Positions 49,921-63,470 of a stretch of DNA of 64,000 bases are shown piece after piece. A program made the translations under genes and the position numbers. This DNA comes from Eretmocerus hayati (lineage: Eukaryota > Arthropoda > Insecta > Hymenoptera > Aphelinidae), in contig CM056742.1 in NCBI GenBank assembly GCA_029851415.1, positions 148,867,121 through 148,931,120 on the forward strand, read 5' to 3'. Within the stretch, counting starts at the first letter, position 1; the number at the start of each line of letters is the position of its first letter. Below the pieces are notes generated by a model, which had not been told where the DNA came from, did no database searches, and was given only the letters and a program-made list of their open reading frames with translations.

Positions 49921-51584
49921 TTCTGCAGGCACTTATTGAGAGGTCAAGTACAGGGGCTACGAGCGGGGCCATCCCCGGATTGTATTATCGTGATGTGATC
50001 GTGATTCAATTTATGACAAAATCAAAATACTCCAAACTTCCGGGGAGAAAATGAGAAAAAATTAAAGAATAATTGTTCCAGTCTGCAGTGCGCTGACTTT
50101 GTAAGTAAAGAGATGGTAAATCTCGTCCAAAGAATAAAGTATGGTGATGGAGACTGTATGTACTCGAATCGCTTGGAGGTCTCATACATGGAGCCGAATC
50201 TGGTCGAAAATGTTAGAAACTGATGATATGGATTTTGTTCTAAAATCTCCATGTGTCTGGCCACGCTTCTGGGCCAGCTTCGCATTTTTTGGCCAGAAAC
50301 CATTCTAAAATTTCTGAGACAAAGATCAGGAAGTTTGTCCTACAAATTTATGGTTAATCCACGGCCACCCTCTGTCCACTTCTCCTGAGCATTTGGCCAG
50401 AAATGGTCTTTGGAACGAAAAAATATGCTCAGATTTCTACCATAGATGCATTGTTCAAATCATTGGAATCATGGATCAATCCCCTCCAGTAACTGTTCAA
50501 TTTACTCAAGTTTTTGACGACTATCTTGAACAATTACAGTCAAGCTACAATACATTTCATACCTTTTGGCTGAGTAAATTGTCCCATTTCCATCATCCTC
50601 ATCATTTCTGTCAAATTTTCATCGCTGCATTTGTCAAAAGTAGAGAAATGGGTTATATACGTAGCCTAATATACTATACTGCTTCTGCTGCTACTTAACT
50701 TTGCTTACTATAACGACGAGGGCGAAATGAGTCTTTCGCAAGAGTCACGTTTATCATCTCATAGCTGAGAACAATTGAGTTGGAAACTCTCTCAAGAGCT
50801 TCACTTCTCTCTCACACTTGGTAGACACAAGACTTGCATTCGAGAATATATTGCTCTTGCGCCCGGTAAAACGCTTGCCATCCCCTACACATATATGCAT
50901 AGACAGACACTCTTCTATATACATATGATGCTTTTGCACTCCTCAATCTTAGACAGACGAAACGAAGAAGATGATGATGATGAAAGTATATAGACTCAGA
51001 GACGAGTTTCACAGACGATTTTGTATGAAAATAAGTGACCCGAAAGTGAGAGAGGCTGACTTGGGAATATTCAAGTAGAATTAATTTTGCTTCGGGAGCC
51101 GTGTATTCAGACTGAGCGCAAAAGCAGCCCTTTGAGTAACTACTTTCAACCTCTATATACCCAACTGCCTCGCTCTATATTTCTATTTTATTTGAATTTT
51201 AATGCGCTCTCGCTCCCTTCCACCCCCGCACCTTCAATTCCATTCTGAAAATTTACCCGCCAAAGAGTTACTCTCTCTCTCACTCGACTAAGTACATTCT
51301 CAATAATTGAACAATCACAGGTCGTCGATGTGCGGCATAGCGAGGCTTACGTTTAAATAATTCCCGCGGTGGACGAGCCGGAAATGTTCTTCGGCCGCTA
51401 CCAACGCGTTTCAAGTTACGAAATGAAAATGCTTTCGTTCGTTTTCGCACTCGCAGCTTTGTTCCAATAAGAATTCACTTGAAATCCATTACGTTTCCAA
51501 TTCCTCCCCCCCCCCCCCACTTTCGACGTTCTGATCATTTCTTTCTTATATGTGTGTATACGAATGTGTACGACAAGGTGGGCC

Positions 51585-52845
51585 AAAAAACAAATTATTT
51601 TGCGAATTATTACGGTTGGGGTCAGAAAAGTTGTGTTTCTACGTGTAGATATGGAATATTTTTCGATGGGTGCAAGCAGTGTCGGATCCAGAGGGGGGAG
51701 GGAAGACGAATGGGCGATCGCCCCCTTAAAGCCAAAAATTTAACTTGAGCAGTATGGGACTGCTCCCTCCAAACCGGGGGACTATCAAATGGGACCGCCC
51801 CTCCCTAACTGAATCCCTGGATTTGCCCTTGGTGCTGAAAATTGACATTTTGCGATGGAGCAAGAGCCATGAAGATTTTCAAGAACAAAGTAGGAAATGT
51901 AGCTAAGTATTTTGAGGTTATTTTCGAACGTAAAGTAACAAGGTGCGGCCGGTGCGGGATATTCATGTGGTCTGAATCATCATGCGGACTGACAATGAGA
52001 CTTCTTATTTATTTTTATCCGTAGCAACTAAAAACGAAGTCCGTTCAAGTCTTCAGGGCCGTGGGTCTTTCAGAATCACGAAATACCGATTCTAGCGAAA
52101 AATGATACATCTCCAGAAAACACTGGAATCCGTTTAAATTGGCGTGTTGGTGTGAAGAGCGTCTGAAATGATCTAGTAGACCCTCATCACACAATGATTT
52201 CCTAGGTACTTTACCTCCTGATATAACGAACCCGGTGATTTCATGGAGCTTGGATGCTTTCATAAATGGCTCGGTACATCCTTATTCACAGGTAGTGAAA
52301 GTTTTGACATATCTGCTATCAAATACTCATATTCGAATTCGAAGCATCCAAGCTTCATGAAATCACTGAGATCGTTGTCAGCAGGCCAAAATACGTGGGG
52401 GAATCATAGTGCGATAAGAGTCTAGGTGGTCTAGGCCCACTGAAACGCTCTTTTTAGGAACTTACCAGTTCGAACGGATTTCGGTGTTTTCCGGAAAAGT
52501 ATAATATTTCGCTAGGATCGGTATTTTGCGTTTCTGAAAGACCCTCGACTCCCGAGGCCTAAACAGACTTTCGTTTTTCAGTTGCTACGGATGAAAATAT
52601 ATAAGAAATCATAGTTCGCATGATGATTCAGACCACATGAATATCTCGCACTTTGTTTCTTTACAAGTGAAAATAACCTCTAAATAACTATCTTTTCCTC
52701 TATTTTTGGAAATCGGTAGGGCTTTTGCTCGAACGCAAGATGTCGATTCTCAGCAGTCAGAAAAAAAATGTTTCCACCTACATGTAGAAACACAACTTTT
52801 CTGACCTCAACCTTAACGATTTGATGAAATTCTTGTTTTATTGAG
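51585..52845. mobile_element. Foldback element with diverged arms
   Basis: Inverted landmarks: GTCAGAAAAGTTGTGTTTCT at 51621 with its complement at about 52785-52804, ATATTCATGTGGTCTGAATC at 51959 with its complement at about 52631-52650, and the ATCCGTAGCAACT block at 52017 with its complement near 52580. The inner arms meet around 52240-52360, where AGCTTGGATGCTT near 52248 is matched by its complement near 52346. Arms are about 80-85% identical, so it is old. One arm is interrupted by a younger insertion at 51674-51830. Confidence 0.7.
51674..51830. mobile_element. Nested 157-bp MITE with GGTGC target duplication
   Basis: The opposite arm of the surrounding foldback lacks this segment, so it is an insertion. 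GGTGC occurs immediately before (51669-51673) and after it (51831-51835). Its ends are loosely inverted: CGGATCCAGAGGGG on the left against CCCTGGATTTG on the right. The inside is GC-rich with a near-palindrome around GGGCGATCGCCC. GGATCCAG-type ends occur in some hAT-like MITEs, but a 5-bp duplication is not the usual 8 bp. Confidence 0.6.
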
Positions 52846-55749
52846 CACTCCCCCCCCCCCCCCGGTACACGTGTATGATGATGTGACTAATACTAATCGA
52901 TTTTTCAAAAAAGAATATGCAAATGTCAAAATTTATATCCTCGATGAAAACTATTAGCCCACGAATCATCATTACGTACATCGTATTATTACGAATGTGG
53001 AGAATCTAAAAAAAGAGATCCACGAGGTGTTAAAATAAAAAGTCTCGCAAGCGCATGGTATAATCCAGTATGAGCTACCGGTCAGCAGCGTACTGTCCAC
53101 ATCTCTCTAAAAAAAAATACTAATCCTCTTATAGAGTTTTAAAAAGCCAGCGGATTATTATTTTTTGGGTCCCTCCTCTTCTCTGCACATCCACTAGTCT
53201 CTCTCTGTCTCTTCTTGATTTAAATCCGCAGGAATTCGCTCGATCCCTTAATACTCAAGAATATATAAATATACCTAAATATACAAGTCTATATATGTGG
53301 ACCATCGCATTCATTTTGGAGCAATGCGAAAAGGGAGGAGGAGTAGGGGTATAATTTGGCACTCGCTTAAACCGTGGCATTTAAACGGGCGTAATTGCTC
53401 TGGAGTAATTCAATATGAAGCTGAAAGACAGAGAGAGGGACCCATTAGCGTTTTAACTTGCGGTATCTCTATCTGGGCGTAATATCAATGAGGAAATTAT
53501 GCGCGCCATCCACGAGCTAACTCTCTGATATAGTTTTCCTTTATCGGTCTGATAGATGATGACGGCGGCAGCCTCAACAAGTTATGCAAATACTATTTAC
53601 ATGTATAGTATGTATATTGTATAGGTATTCATGGAGTATAACCAACGTGGGATATTTCGAGCCCAATCAGGTCGCATATGACACGCGCGATTGAATGATC
53701 GGAGTCTGTGTAAACATTGCAGATCCTGTGATCCAAACATCGCTTCTGATGCGTTAAGATCCACATCATTATATGGAGGTTTTTTGTACGTTTGTAGGCG
53801 CATCGTGACTTGATTAACGGAAATTCTTTGATATGTTGACGGTTCACCGGAAAGTTTGAATAACTGGTCCTTTGACTGTGAAAATTGGATCGGTGATGTT
53901 TGATTTCGGTGGCAATCATCCTCAGAAAAATGTTCTTGACCATGGAAATCAGGGAAATCTCGGGAAATTTGCACCCCAACTATGGGAATTGAAAGAAATG
54001 ATCCCGTGTCTTGAGAATGTTTGACTCAGAAGAGAAAACAGTTGTAAATTACACAAATGGTGCAGTCTTGGAGGAGGCAAAATAATACTTATAGTTTTTG
54101 AAGCAAAATAATATACTGATCTTTTTTGAAACTTTTATTCATGTGGGTTTTGTATCTCACCTTCAAATTTTCTCTAGGTTGACAAAGCTAGAACTGAACT
54201 GTTTTCGTGAGATTCCAATAGTTTTATTTCGTCATGATTTTCAACTGTACACTGTGCGTAGATTAAAAGTCTTCCCGGCAGCTCGGCATTGTGTTTGGAA
54301 AAACTTGAATGAATTTGTACAGATTTCTAATGTAAAAGAATTGAGAAAGCTTACTCATTGAATCTTGCATGGACTTTAAGAAAAAGGCATACTCGAAGAT
54401 TTGGATAGGCACCATAATTCTAGAATTAGATATGAGGAATGAAATGATCAGATTCTCGAGAATATGATTGGTATTTGATTCTCCACTAATGAACAAAAGG
54501 ATGAATTTTCACATGATTTTTCCAATTTGTACACATTGGAATACTTTATTAATTTGACATCGATAGCGTGCAAGTGCGTATGGCTCAAATAACTTCCATT
54601 AACCACAGTGTAGTATGTATATTAAATTCAAAATGATATTCTTTGTGATCACAAATTCCAATATTTTTTATTCACCAGATACACTCGCGAGAGTTCATTA
54701 CTGCTATATAATTCCCTTTCACGTTGTTCACTTGTATTATGAATTTAACATGGAAGAATTCTTTGTACGTACGCTTTTTTCCTCTTTCCCCATTCAGCAA
54801 TAATAAACTTTTCAGCAGAACGTTCTAGGTATGTCCCACGTGAGATAAACATATACACATATATATAGAATCGACCATCGATATAAAAAATTCATCGCGA
54901 ATATCCGAAGCGGAAATACCGCGCCCGTATTGTAATTGCTTCGATTGCAAAGTTATTTTATTCGATGAATCGAAATTTGGTTTGGCTCATAATTGGGTCG
55001 CGCTTCAATTTTGCCTTTGATCAAACTAAATTTGCCCATATATACGAATGCCTCGACCACCACCACCACCCACAATCTCTGTATATAATATCCGAATATT
55101 GTATATAAATATATACCGAGAGCAATCGCGATGAGCTCGCACAAATGACAATCTGTACGCTACGATCAGAGTTTTAATTCATTCACGGAGCACTGCTTTT
55201 AAAGAAAAAAGGAAGCTCGTACCAATTATGCCTTATCACGTGCACCTCGCCTCCATTTAATACACACCGGATGGTATAATACTGTTACCTTCCCTGTACA
55301 CATGCCTTTTTTTTGTTTTTCAAGAAACAGAGTCACCTAACCTATAAAAAAAGGCCCTCTGCCTGCTTATACCACCAGCAGAGAAGAGAAAGAAGAGCAA
55401 AGCATGCTTTTTGAAACGAGAGAAGAAAAGAGGAAAAGCAAGCAGCAACGTTCCCCGCACATCGTGAATATAAAGCGGGGGCATTCCGCTGCATGAATGA
55501 ACGTATATCCCCTCCCCCACCCTCTCTGTCCCCACAAACCGCAAGTGAGCAGCAAAAGGGGTTAGGAAAATAAAAAAAAACGTATCATGTTTGATCGCGT
55601 CACCTTGCTCGCCCACAACATTGCCACACACTGCGCTCACACACAAAACACATAGATATATAGATATGGTTTACATGTATGTAAAGTGCAGTGCTTGCAT
55701 ACGCATGCAATGAAAATACTTATGCGTATGTATTGTTGTTCCGTTACAG

Positions 55750-55879
55750 TAAAGCCGAGAAAGCCGCAGCTGGAATACGCCGGAGCACTTCTAACCACTG
55801 GACTGACCCTTCGCGAGGGACAGGAAGCAGCGATATCCTGCGTGTCCAGATACGGCAACCCACCAGCCCTCATAAAATG
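55750..55879 (+). CDS. Ig-superfamily receptor, coding exon 2 (second Ig domain, partial)
   Basis: A CCGTTACAG acceptor (AG at 55748-55749) and a TG|GTAATT donor (GT at 55880-55881) bound a 130-bp open segment. Joined to exon 1, the split codon G|TA gives Val and the frame continues KPRKPQLEYAG, then LREGQEAAISCVSRYGNPPA and LIKW. This is the first half of a second Ig domain: B-strand Cys in AISCVS, and the conserved Trp of strand C encoded by TG|G across the donor. The exon ends in phase 2. The rest of this domain (strands C' to G with its partner Cys) must be on a later exon, which was not found up to 64000. Confidence 0.85.
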
Positions 55880-58800
55880 GTAATTACTATTACACCATAC
55901 TATACTAACCTCTCTGAGCACAAATCTCCGCTCCTATCTCTACTACCTCCCCCCTCCCCTCCCGCTCTTCCTCATATTCTCAAAAACCCTATTTCGCGCT
56001 CACGGTACCAAACATAACCTATAAGCGTTGGGCATTCCACAACAGTTAGTAGTCTTCTAGGTTATAGTATACCTATTGGAGAGTTTTGTATTTTGCCTAT
56101 AAATGCTCTCTCGAGGAGGCTGGAATGCGGCATATAATAGTAGTTACGCGATGTGGCAATTTTTTACACACCACAGATATATTCTCTTCTATTCTCTTGG
56201 TTGTTGTTGCTGACCAGCTCTTTGCGCTTTAACGGCTTGCGCGTGCACCATCACACATATATAGCCTTTATCGTTTTACAGCCTCCCGCACATTTCGAAC
56301 TCTTTCTATTTTTTTCGGTCAACCCGTTCAACCGACCGAAACGCAAAAGTGGAACGCTATATATACGCTATAATACCTAAACCCCTCCTCATACCACCCC
56401 AATAAAAATGGTCCGTTTTCTATCACCTTTTCCCATACTTCATATATAATACCCATACGCAAAGTGCTCTCACTCTGACTTTTGAGAGTTTTGTTAGTAG
56501 CCAGCACGCAGTTGTAAATCTCCGTGCGATTCGCATCCCAGCGTATATTTTATATGTGTGTAGTGTTCAGTTTGCTTCACTGGGAAACATTAAAAAAGCC
56601 ACGAAAGTACTTTCGGGTTTCGAGTTTTATGAATCGTATACAGAGATCACCAGAGTAGAGCAGACCGCGCGTGACTTCGCGACCCCAAAATTTGCCCTCG
56701 TTCAAATTCCATCCTTGTGGAGGTTATGTTATACCCCGCAGGCAGAAGGTGATTAGGATTTTCTACGGCCTCGCATTAAAATTGTGCCATATTCTCAAGT
56801 ATAAAGCTCGTTTTGCTCCTCCTTTCGTATCGTGTTCTCAGATACTTAAAGACTTTACGTAGAGACGATGTCGTTGTCGTTGTAATATCGAAGTCGATAC
56901 GGCAATCGATAACGACTTGTGTTCGAGATTGTATTTCAGCACCGACGCCATATTGCTCGTCATCGCGCTACGTTGAACACGATACCAACCATTCGTTATG
57001 CTTAATGAACACAAATTTATACGTTACACGTGGTCAAATACCTATATACAAAATATGTATACCCGTGAAAGGCCCCCCGCAAACTGATGCGTATCGAGTA
57101 GCAACAGTAGAGCAACAGAAGGTTCTAATAAACGCAAGGTTCAACGGCCTGCGATGATGGTGAATTATTATATGGTATAAGCTTTCATGGATGCAAAAGA
57201 CAGCTTAATTTTGCTATTGGATTTAATTTGTCTGGCGTTTAAAGACACGTCAAATGCATAAAGCTTGCTCCACGATGCTTCTATATACCCATGGGAATTA
57301 CATCCTATAGGGATGGAGATTATTGATCGAAGAATTTCTCGAGGGTGCAATTGACGCGATGATTCGATTCAGAGCGATTACGTAGACGACGACGACGACG
57401 ACAATGACATGGTTCAGATGATGATGGGGGAGTACGTTCAATGTTCTTATTCTGCTTTCAATTCTACATATATGTATAAAATGTAGCTTGAAATGACGGT
57501 TGATGAGTGACGAATAGATTCATTGAAATGACGTTCCCCTCGTACATTAGTTGTTCTGGGGAGTTGAAATTCGAGTTTAGAAATCGGATCGTTTCTGTGT
57601 GGGACACTAATTAATATTTCGAACGCACGCGCTTGTGTTCAGGGAATTGGAATTTGTGTGTCCCATTAGCGTTGTATTTTGTAAGGCTTCTCGTACAACG
57701 CGCCAATAACGGAGAAAGAAGACAATATATACAAGTCTCCAAAGTGAAAACCATATTTGGTTTTGGAGAAAAGTCGCGCGAGATCTTGGAATAGTCGCGT
57801 GCGTGCATTTAGTGTCTTTATAGCTCCTTGGGAACCTTAGAGATTTTCTCCAACGTCTCATAACCTTTTACTCATACTTGTATGTATTTAATACGCTAAC
57901 GTGAGTCTGGTGGGATATACTACAGGATTCAAGACGTCCAAAATAGGAAATCTGACTTTTTACGAGTCTCTGCGTTTGGTTTGGTCACCTTTTCTTATCC
58001 ATTTGTGTTGTATATCGTCGTTGGGATATTATAAGCAGTAGTAGTAGTAGTAGCAAGTATACCTTTTCCGCGTGACCATAATTTTGTATATATCTGTGCA
58101 TAGACAAAGGGTACATAATTTTCTTCATAAGGACCGATGAAACTCCTCTTTGGATATAATACGCTTATAACTGTATATTATATGCATTCAAGGCATTTAT
58201 TCACATGGGGGTTGCCGCAAAGCGAGGCATAAAGGTATATAATAGAAAGCGTTTTATTACGTTGAAGCGCGCGTAACACGGGTTATATCTGTTCCTGGAG
58301 AATCTCTTTCGCATCACAATGAAGTAAAAGATTCTGGACTACACTTAAAGAATTTATATTATACAGGTATTATTATGTGTGCTTATACGTATGGTTTTAC
58401 ATCTTACGTATATAGAGTTGGGATTTTTCTATATATAGATGTAACATTGGATTATTTTTGAAAATTGTAAAGTAATTGGAGGATAATTGATTTTTAAGTA
58501 GAGCTTTCCGAGGCTTCTTCAGTCGAGCGAATGAGTGCATTTGTAAAAAAAAAAAGACGTTGGGAAAGAAGAAGTTTTTGAAATTCTCCGGAGGCATCGA
58601 GCTGTGCAAGGGTGCATGTACCATCAGGGGCTTGTTGAGAAGTTTTAATGAGCGGTAAGAGGAGGCGGCCTCGTAAAAATTGTGCCGAGCAATCAGGTGT
58701 AACTAATTGGCCAAGCTCTATCCCAGCGGCGGCGGCGGCATATATAAGAGCATAGGTATACATTTAATACATAGGTATATATATGTACCAGGTATCTACC

Positions 58801-61800
58801 TTGAGGGATTGAAAGAGAGACAAATGTAAGATAAGGCGTTATATAGGCGTGTTCTCTCTTATTCGCATGGCTTCTCGTGGACCGCAGAGAATTACATGGG
58901 CTTTCTATATCGTTTAGATCTAGGATCACCTACAATATCCCCCCTAACGTAACTCTACACTTTGTGTGTTGTATGTGATACTTGGTATTATACGTGACGA
59001 AGGTTTTGGGTATGTATAAGGGTCAGGATTATTGACTAGCCAAGTGGAATATTTTTAAAGGGATCAAGGATTACGCTCGATTAGGGTCGGATTTTTGGGA
59101 TTTCTTGCGCGAAAAGCGAGTAAGTATAACTGGATGGGAAAACGAAGCCATCAGATGTAATATTGCGCAGTCGTTTGTGAGGCGGCTTATTCCAGTTCAA
59201 ATGTCACGACATGACAAATGGACCGAGTTGCATATTCTTCTTGTTCTCAGTTTTCGATGCAGTTTGTGCGTCTGGTTGATCATTGGTTGGTTGGGTGTGT
59301 ATTATGTAGGCCTTGTTCGCGTGTTCCGCAAAATTCGAGGCAAAATTGGTTTTTCATGTTCGACGTAGTGAAGTAGCAAAACCAAAACAAAAGGAAAATT
59401 GATATTGCCTAATATGTTCAACCGTGTTTTAGGTTAGCTTCAGTAGCCGGCGATACTAGGGTAGCTCTACAGCGAAATTACAGTCAGACCTCTAATTTGT
59501 GCTGAACATTTATTATGCGCTTAGCCGAATAGAAATTCACGCAAACTGATATTGAGGTTATAAGGATAAATTGTACGTGCATTACATTCCAAAGTTTCAT
59601 TTGCTTTCATCTTTGCTGCATGTCAAAATTGATAGATCTCAAAAAATGGTTCGAATCTGAGCTTTAGATTCATTTTTTCTTGTGCTGTACTAGATCAAGG
59701 ATTGGATTTGTAATTGCGAATCCATGCATCCATGGTGTACTCTGCTCATTCCTGAGCACTCTTATTAGTTTCTGTAATTTGATTATACAGTCAACTCATA
59801 GATTTAAACTGTAAAATACCGCTGTAGTACTTTTTTCCTATTAACACATTTTCAAACTCTTTCCGAGGTTATTCTGCGGGACCTATAGTTAAAGGTGTGT
59901 GTTCCGAACCACCGAAGAGCATTTGTGAAAATCCACAGTCAGGCAAGGACCTTATCCACAACGCCGCGGCAGTACTTGCAGCACCACGAACAACTTTCAC
60001 ACATCAGGGATAAATCTTTTTGAATTTCCCGCACCTGTCCAATCCGGCATGCATGCATCGGCCGTACCAGAAGCTCATATCCTCCACTAATAAAAATCGC
60101 TCACCGAACGAATTCATGTGATGCTTCCTATCCATTCTCGACACGTCGATCGATCGATTTTCGAGCCGCAATAGCAAGCCAGCCTTCCCATCGACGCGCG
60201 TCAGCTGTTCTATACTGCATCAGGCCGCCGCGGTACCGCAGAGAAAAAGTGCAGTGGTTGCATATACTGGCATGCATTAACCCATATACCTATATCTATA
60301 TATCTTTTACGTATAAACGTGTGTCAGGTCTTTGGGGTCGGGTCGAAATCGTCAGTGCCCGGGGACACCGAAGCGTATTTCTCTCTGCACCAGAGGTCCG
60401 TCATTATATACACTGCACCGAACTCGCGGTCTATCCATAGAATCGAGAACCAGCAGGACTTGTAGTGGGTGTACTTATATATCTATATATATACCTATAT
60501 ATGGCAAATTGGGCTGGTGAGCTGATGGCATATACGACACAATAGGCCGCGAGCGAAACATCATCGATCACGTAACTCTGCGAAAAATGGCCCGAGCTCA
60601 ATTAGAGAGAGAGCCTCCCTCTCTCGTGATAATTAAGCCTCGCACCATAGCCCCAGCGCTTTGGGACCATATCCTCCCTCACGCGGCTATTTTCTCTTCA
60701 AACTGGTGGCCTGCAGCAGCCGCAGCGCATAATGTGCTTTTCACCAAAACTGCACTGCCTCTCTGTACCCATAACTCATTTGCCGCGGGCGACCTCTCGC
60801 TTGCTCTCGAATCATCAGAGAGTCTGTATAGTATAGAAAAAAGCTCATACTTTGGTCCACGTGTATGATGGGTATACCAGTGTATAATACTGCGTCGTCG
60901 TGTACGTGGGGGATTCCGATGAAAGTGTGATTTTTTGGGGCCAAAATCGTCACGGGGACTGATTTGGGTCAAAACTTATTTTAGCCCCAGACAACTTTCA
61001 GTGTCTGGTTGCACTTGATTTCCACTTCAGACACGAAAGGAAAGATTTTAGAGCTGCGTGTCTCTCGAAATTGAAGCTAGGCAAAGATATGCCAAGTTAC
61101 TTCAAAAAAATGTGTTTCACGAAGCGATATAGCGCTTTGGGGAGGAGCACAACATGGGGACGGAAAGGACAGAAAATTTTGTACGCCATTCTGAAAACAT
61201 GTTCTGCACGTTTACAGAGTGCGCTTGGTGGCGGATTCGAGTTTTCGGCTAATGTAGCGCCTGTATACAAGCTTATATATGAGGTGTATTCGAGTATCTA
61301 AATGACAATTTCAGTGGTCAGAAGGCTTTACGGACAATTTGGGACTTAGCTACGTTAATTAGTGCTGTGCAAGCAGTTTTGGTGCATAACCATCTCCTAA
61401 AGAAATTGGATTTTGACTCTGCGTATGCGTCGTGGTGAATTCAAAAGTCAAACTTCGGTTCCCTACAGGGGGCGGAATTGAAATTTTGATCTTTTAGCAA
61501 GCAGTACCAAATACGGTGACGCTGGAATTGTCTCAAAAATTCTGAATCCTACTTGGGTGTATTTTGATTCCAATAATGGTTGTAGAAACTTTGGGCAGCT
61601 TGGAACACGAAAAATCCAATTTTCGGCGAAATTACCCATGTGTGTGTAGCGCAGCTGCAGTACGAGAGAAGAGAGTAGTACCAAATGAAAATAATGACTC
61701 TCGATGGACTCTGGGGGCTGGTAATTTTGCGAGATGGCTTGAGACTCGTCGCTATTGCACATTGGTAGAGAAGCAAGAGTAGTGCAACCTATACTTGTGT

Positions 61801-63470
61801 GTATGTGTTATAGTAGTAATACGGCATACGGCTAGGTTAGTTAGAATGGGCCCACGAGTCCGGAACGCGTGCACGTTCTCTGTCTTTGTATATAATACGC
61901 GAGTAGGAAAAAGGAGGAAACGCGAGCCAGATATACTTAGGTACTCGTATTATGTATATAGAGGACACGCAGTGCACTCGCTCTTATATTGCATCAGTTA
62001 GTTAGGTACAGTCAGGATACGGTGCGGCCGGTATTTCCCCCTCTTGTTCGACACGGGCCGCAAATTCATGCTCCGCTGCTCGCTCTGACCGCGCCTTATC
62101 TAAAACCCTATAGATATATACTTACATTTGTAGAGACTGTAGTAGACCCGCGAATAATTGAGCAAAAGGGGGACAGACATCATCAGGCCCAAAGACCGTC
62201 TCTCTAACGACCACGTGCAACACGCGATATATACCTTCATCTATATATTACACTACGTACATACACCCACGTATATACATCAACTCAAACGAATCGGTCA
62301 TTATGCATCAGAGACTCACTCAATGAGAGGTCCCATTTTCTCTGTGGTAACTTTTTTTTATACTAGCGTGTGCGGGTCTCTCTGGGCCTTACGTATTATT
62401 CTTTTGCACAAGCTTTCAACATATACCCCTCTTAATTCTTTAAAGGTTGAAAAAAAAGGAAGAGGAGGGAATTTGTTCCGGGAGCAAAGAGGACCGATCA
62501 ATGGCTTTTGTGAACAGCATCAGAAGAGAAATGTGTAATTTCGGCATGTAAGAGGTGACAAGAGCGCAGAGTTTCCTCTTCTTATATAGGAACATCTGAA
62601 AGTATAATGGGATCCAGTAGAGTTTGCCTTTTGGACGAATTGTGCGCCCCCGTTGAGCATCAGAGACTGCCGATTTTTGTGGCCCTCCTCTCTCTGTTCT
62701 GGTATAGGTTATGTATGATGCGACCAGAGAGGACAATGAAACCCTGTCCACGCGACTTTTTCGTCAATCGAGGAAGCTTCTTTTTGGCTTTTGGCTCTGT
62801 ATAAAATGCGTGTATGTATATGAGCTGAATGTAAGCCAAGCTCATATAGCTAAGGACAGGTTTTGTGCCATTCTATGCAGAAAGTTTAGCATTGCTGCTT
62901 GCTAATAGTTATACATACTTTCTCGCCGGGGCGGATGCACTCGCTCTTTCTCTTGCTGGACTTTCTGGGGCTTACTTTTGTCCTGCATGGCTTATAACTG
63001 TACATGCTAATACGTATGTGCATACGCCAGCAAAACTTGGACATCGCATCAAGAGGACATTTTGTTCTATACGTACATGTAGTTTTTTTTTTTATGTATG
63101 TGTATGTATGTGGTGCAAGAGTACGGTATGTAGCATCAAGCTCGTTAGCCCAAATGCGTTTCATTAATTCCGTGTGGTCGATCGACGTAATTGCTTCATC
63201 GCCCCGAGGCCTCAACCCCCCCCCCCTCTTCTGTTCACCCACGACCTACCCAACAACTCACTCTTGCAGTACTGTATGATGTTCTGCTCTATGAAACGTA
63301 CGACTGGCCCGGCGTTTCCGGATCGGCCTTTGAACTCTGGCTCGATTCCGATCGCTTTGCTGGTTTTTAATCCAAATCGAACGCTATATATAGAAAGACC
63401 AGGACTATTAACCCTCAATTACCCACGTGGTAGACTTTTGACACATGCAAAATTTCAATCTCATCTCTAA
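55880..63470 (+). other. Probable second intron of the receptor gene, or sequence after it
   Basis: No further Ig, fibronectin, transmembrane or cytoplasmic exon was recognised. Simple repeats occur at 57385-57403 (GAC) and 58038-58054 (GTA). A possible short exon at 63270-63370 is listed separately. Frames near 60587-60972 on both strands lie in a GC-richer patch and have no motif. Confidence 0.5.
63270..63370 (+). CDS. Possible short exon, unidentified
   Basis: A good pyrimidine-rich acceptor (CCTCTTCTGTTCACC ... CTCTTGCAG, AG at 63268-63269) opens into a frame read in phase 1. It encodes LYDVLLYETYDWPGV, then SGSAFELWLDSDRFAGF and TAA at 63368-63370. Residue composition is protein-like. 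The phase does not fit directly after receptor exon 2, which needs a one-base completion and would meet an early stop here. It is therefore not the next receptor exon, though it could follow an undetected one. No family recognised. Confidence 0.2.

Larger units (their letters stand above)
36028..55749 (+). other. 19.7 kb intron of the Ig-domain receptor gene
   Basis: Runs from the GTATGT donor after exon 1 to the CCGTTACAG acceptor before exon 2. It contains four separate transposon-like elements plus a fifth with a further element nested in it, and several microsatellites. No other supported gene was found. Stretches between the annotated elements (37221-40163, 40362-46529, 47759-49623, 49921-51584 and 52846-55749) hold only simple repeats and unsupported frames. 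The largest of these frames, at 41111-41770 (+) and 47920-48441 (+), are discussed as rejected. Confidence 0.8.
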
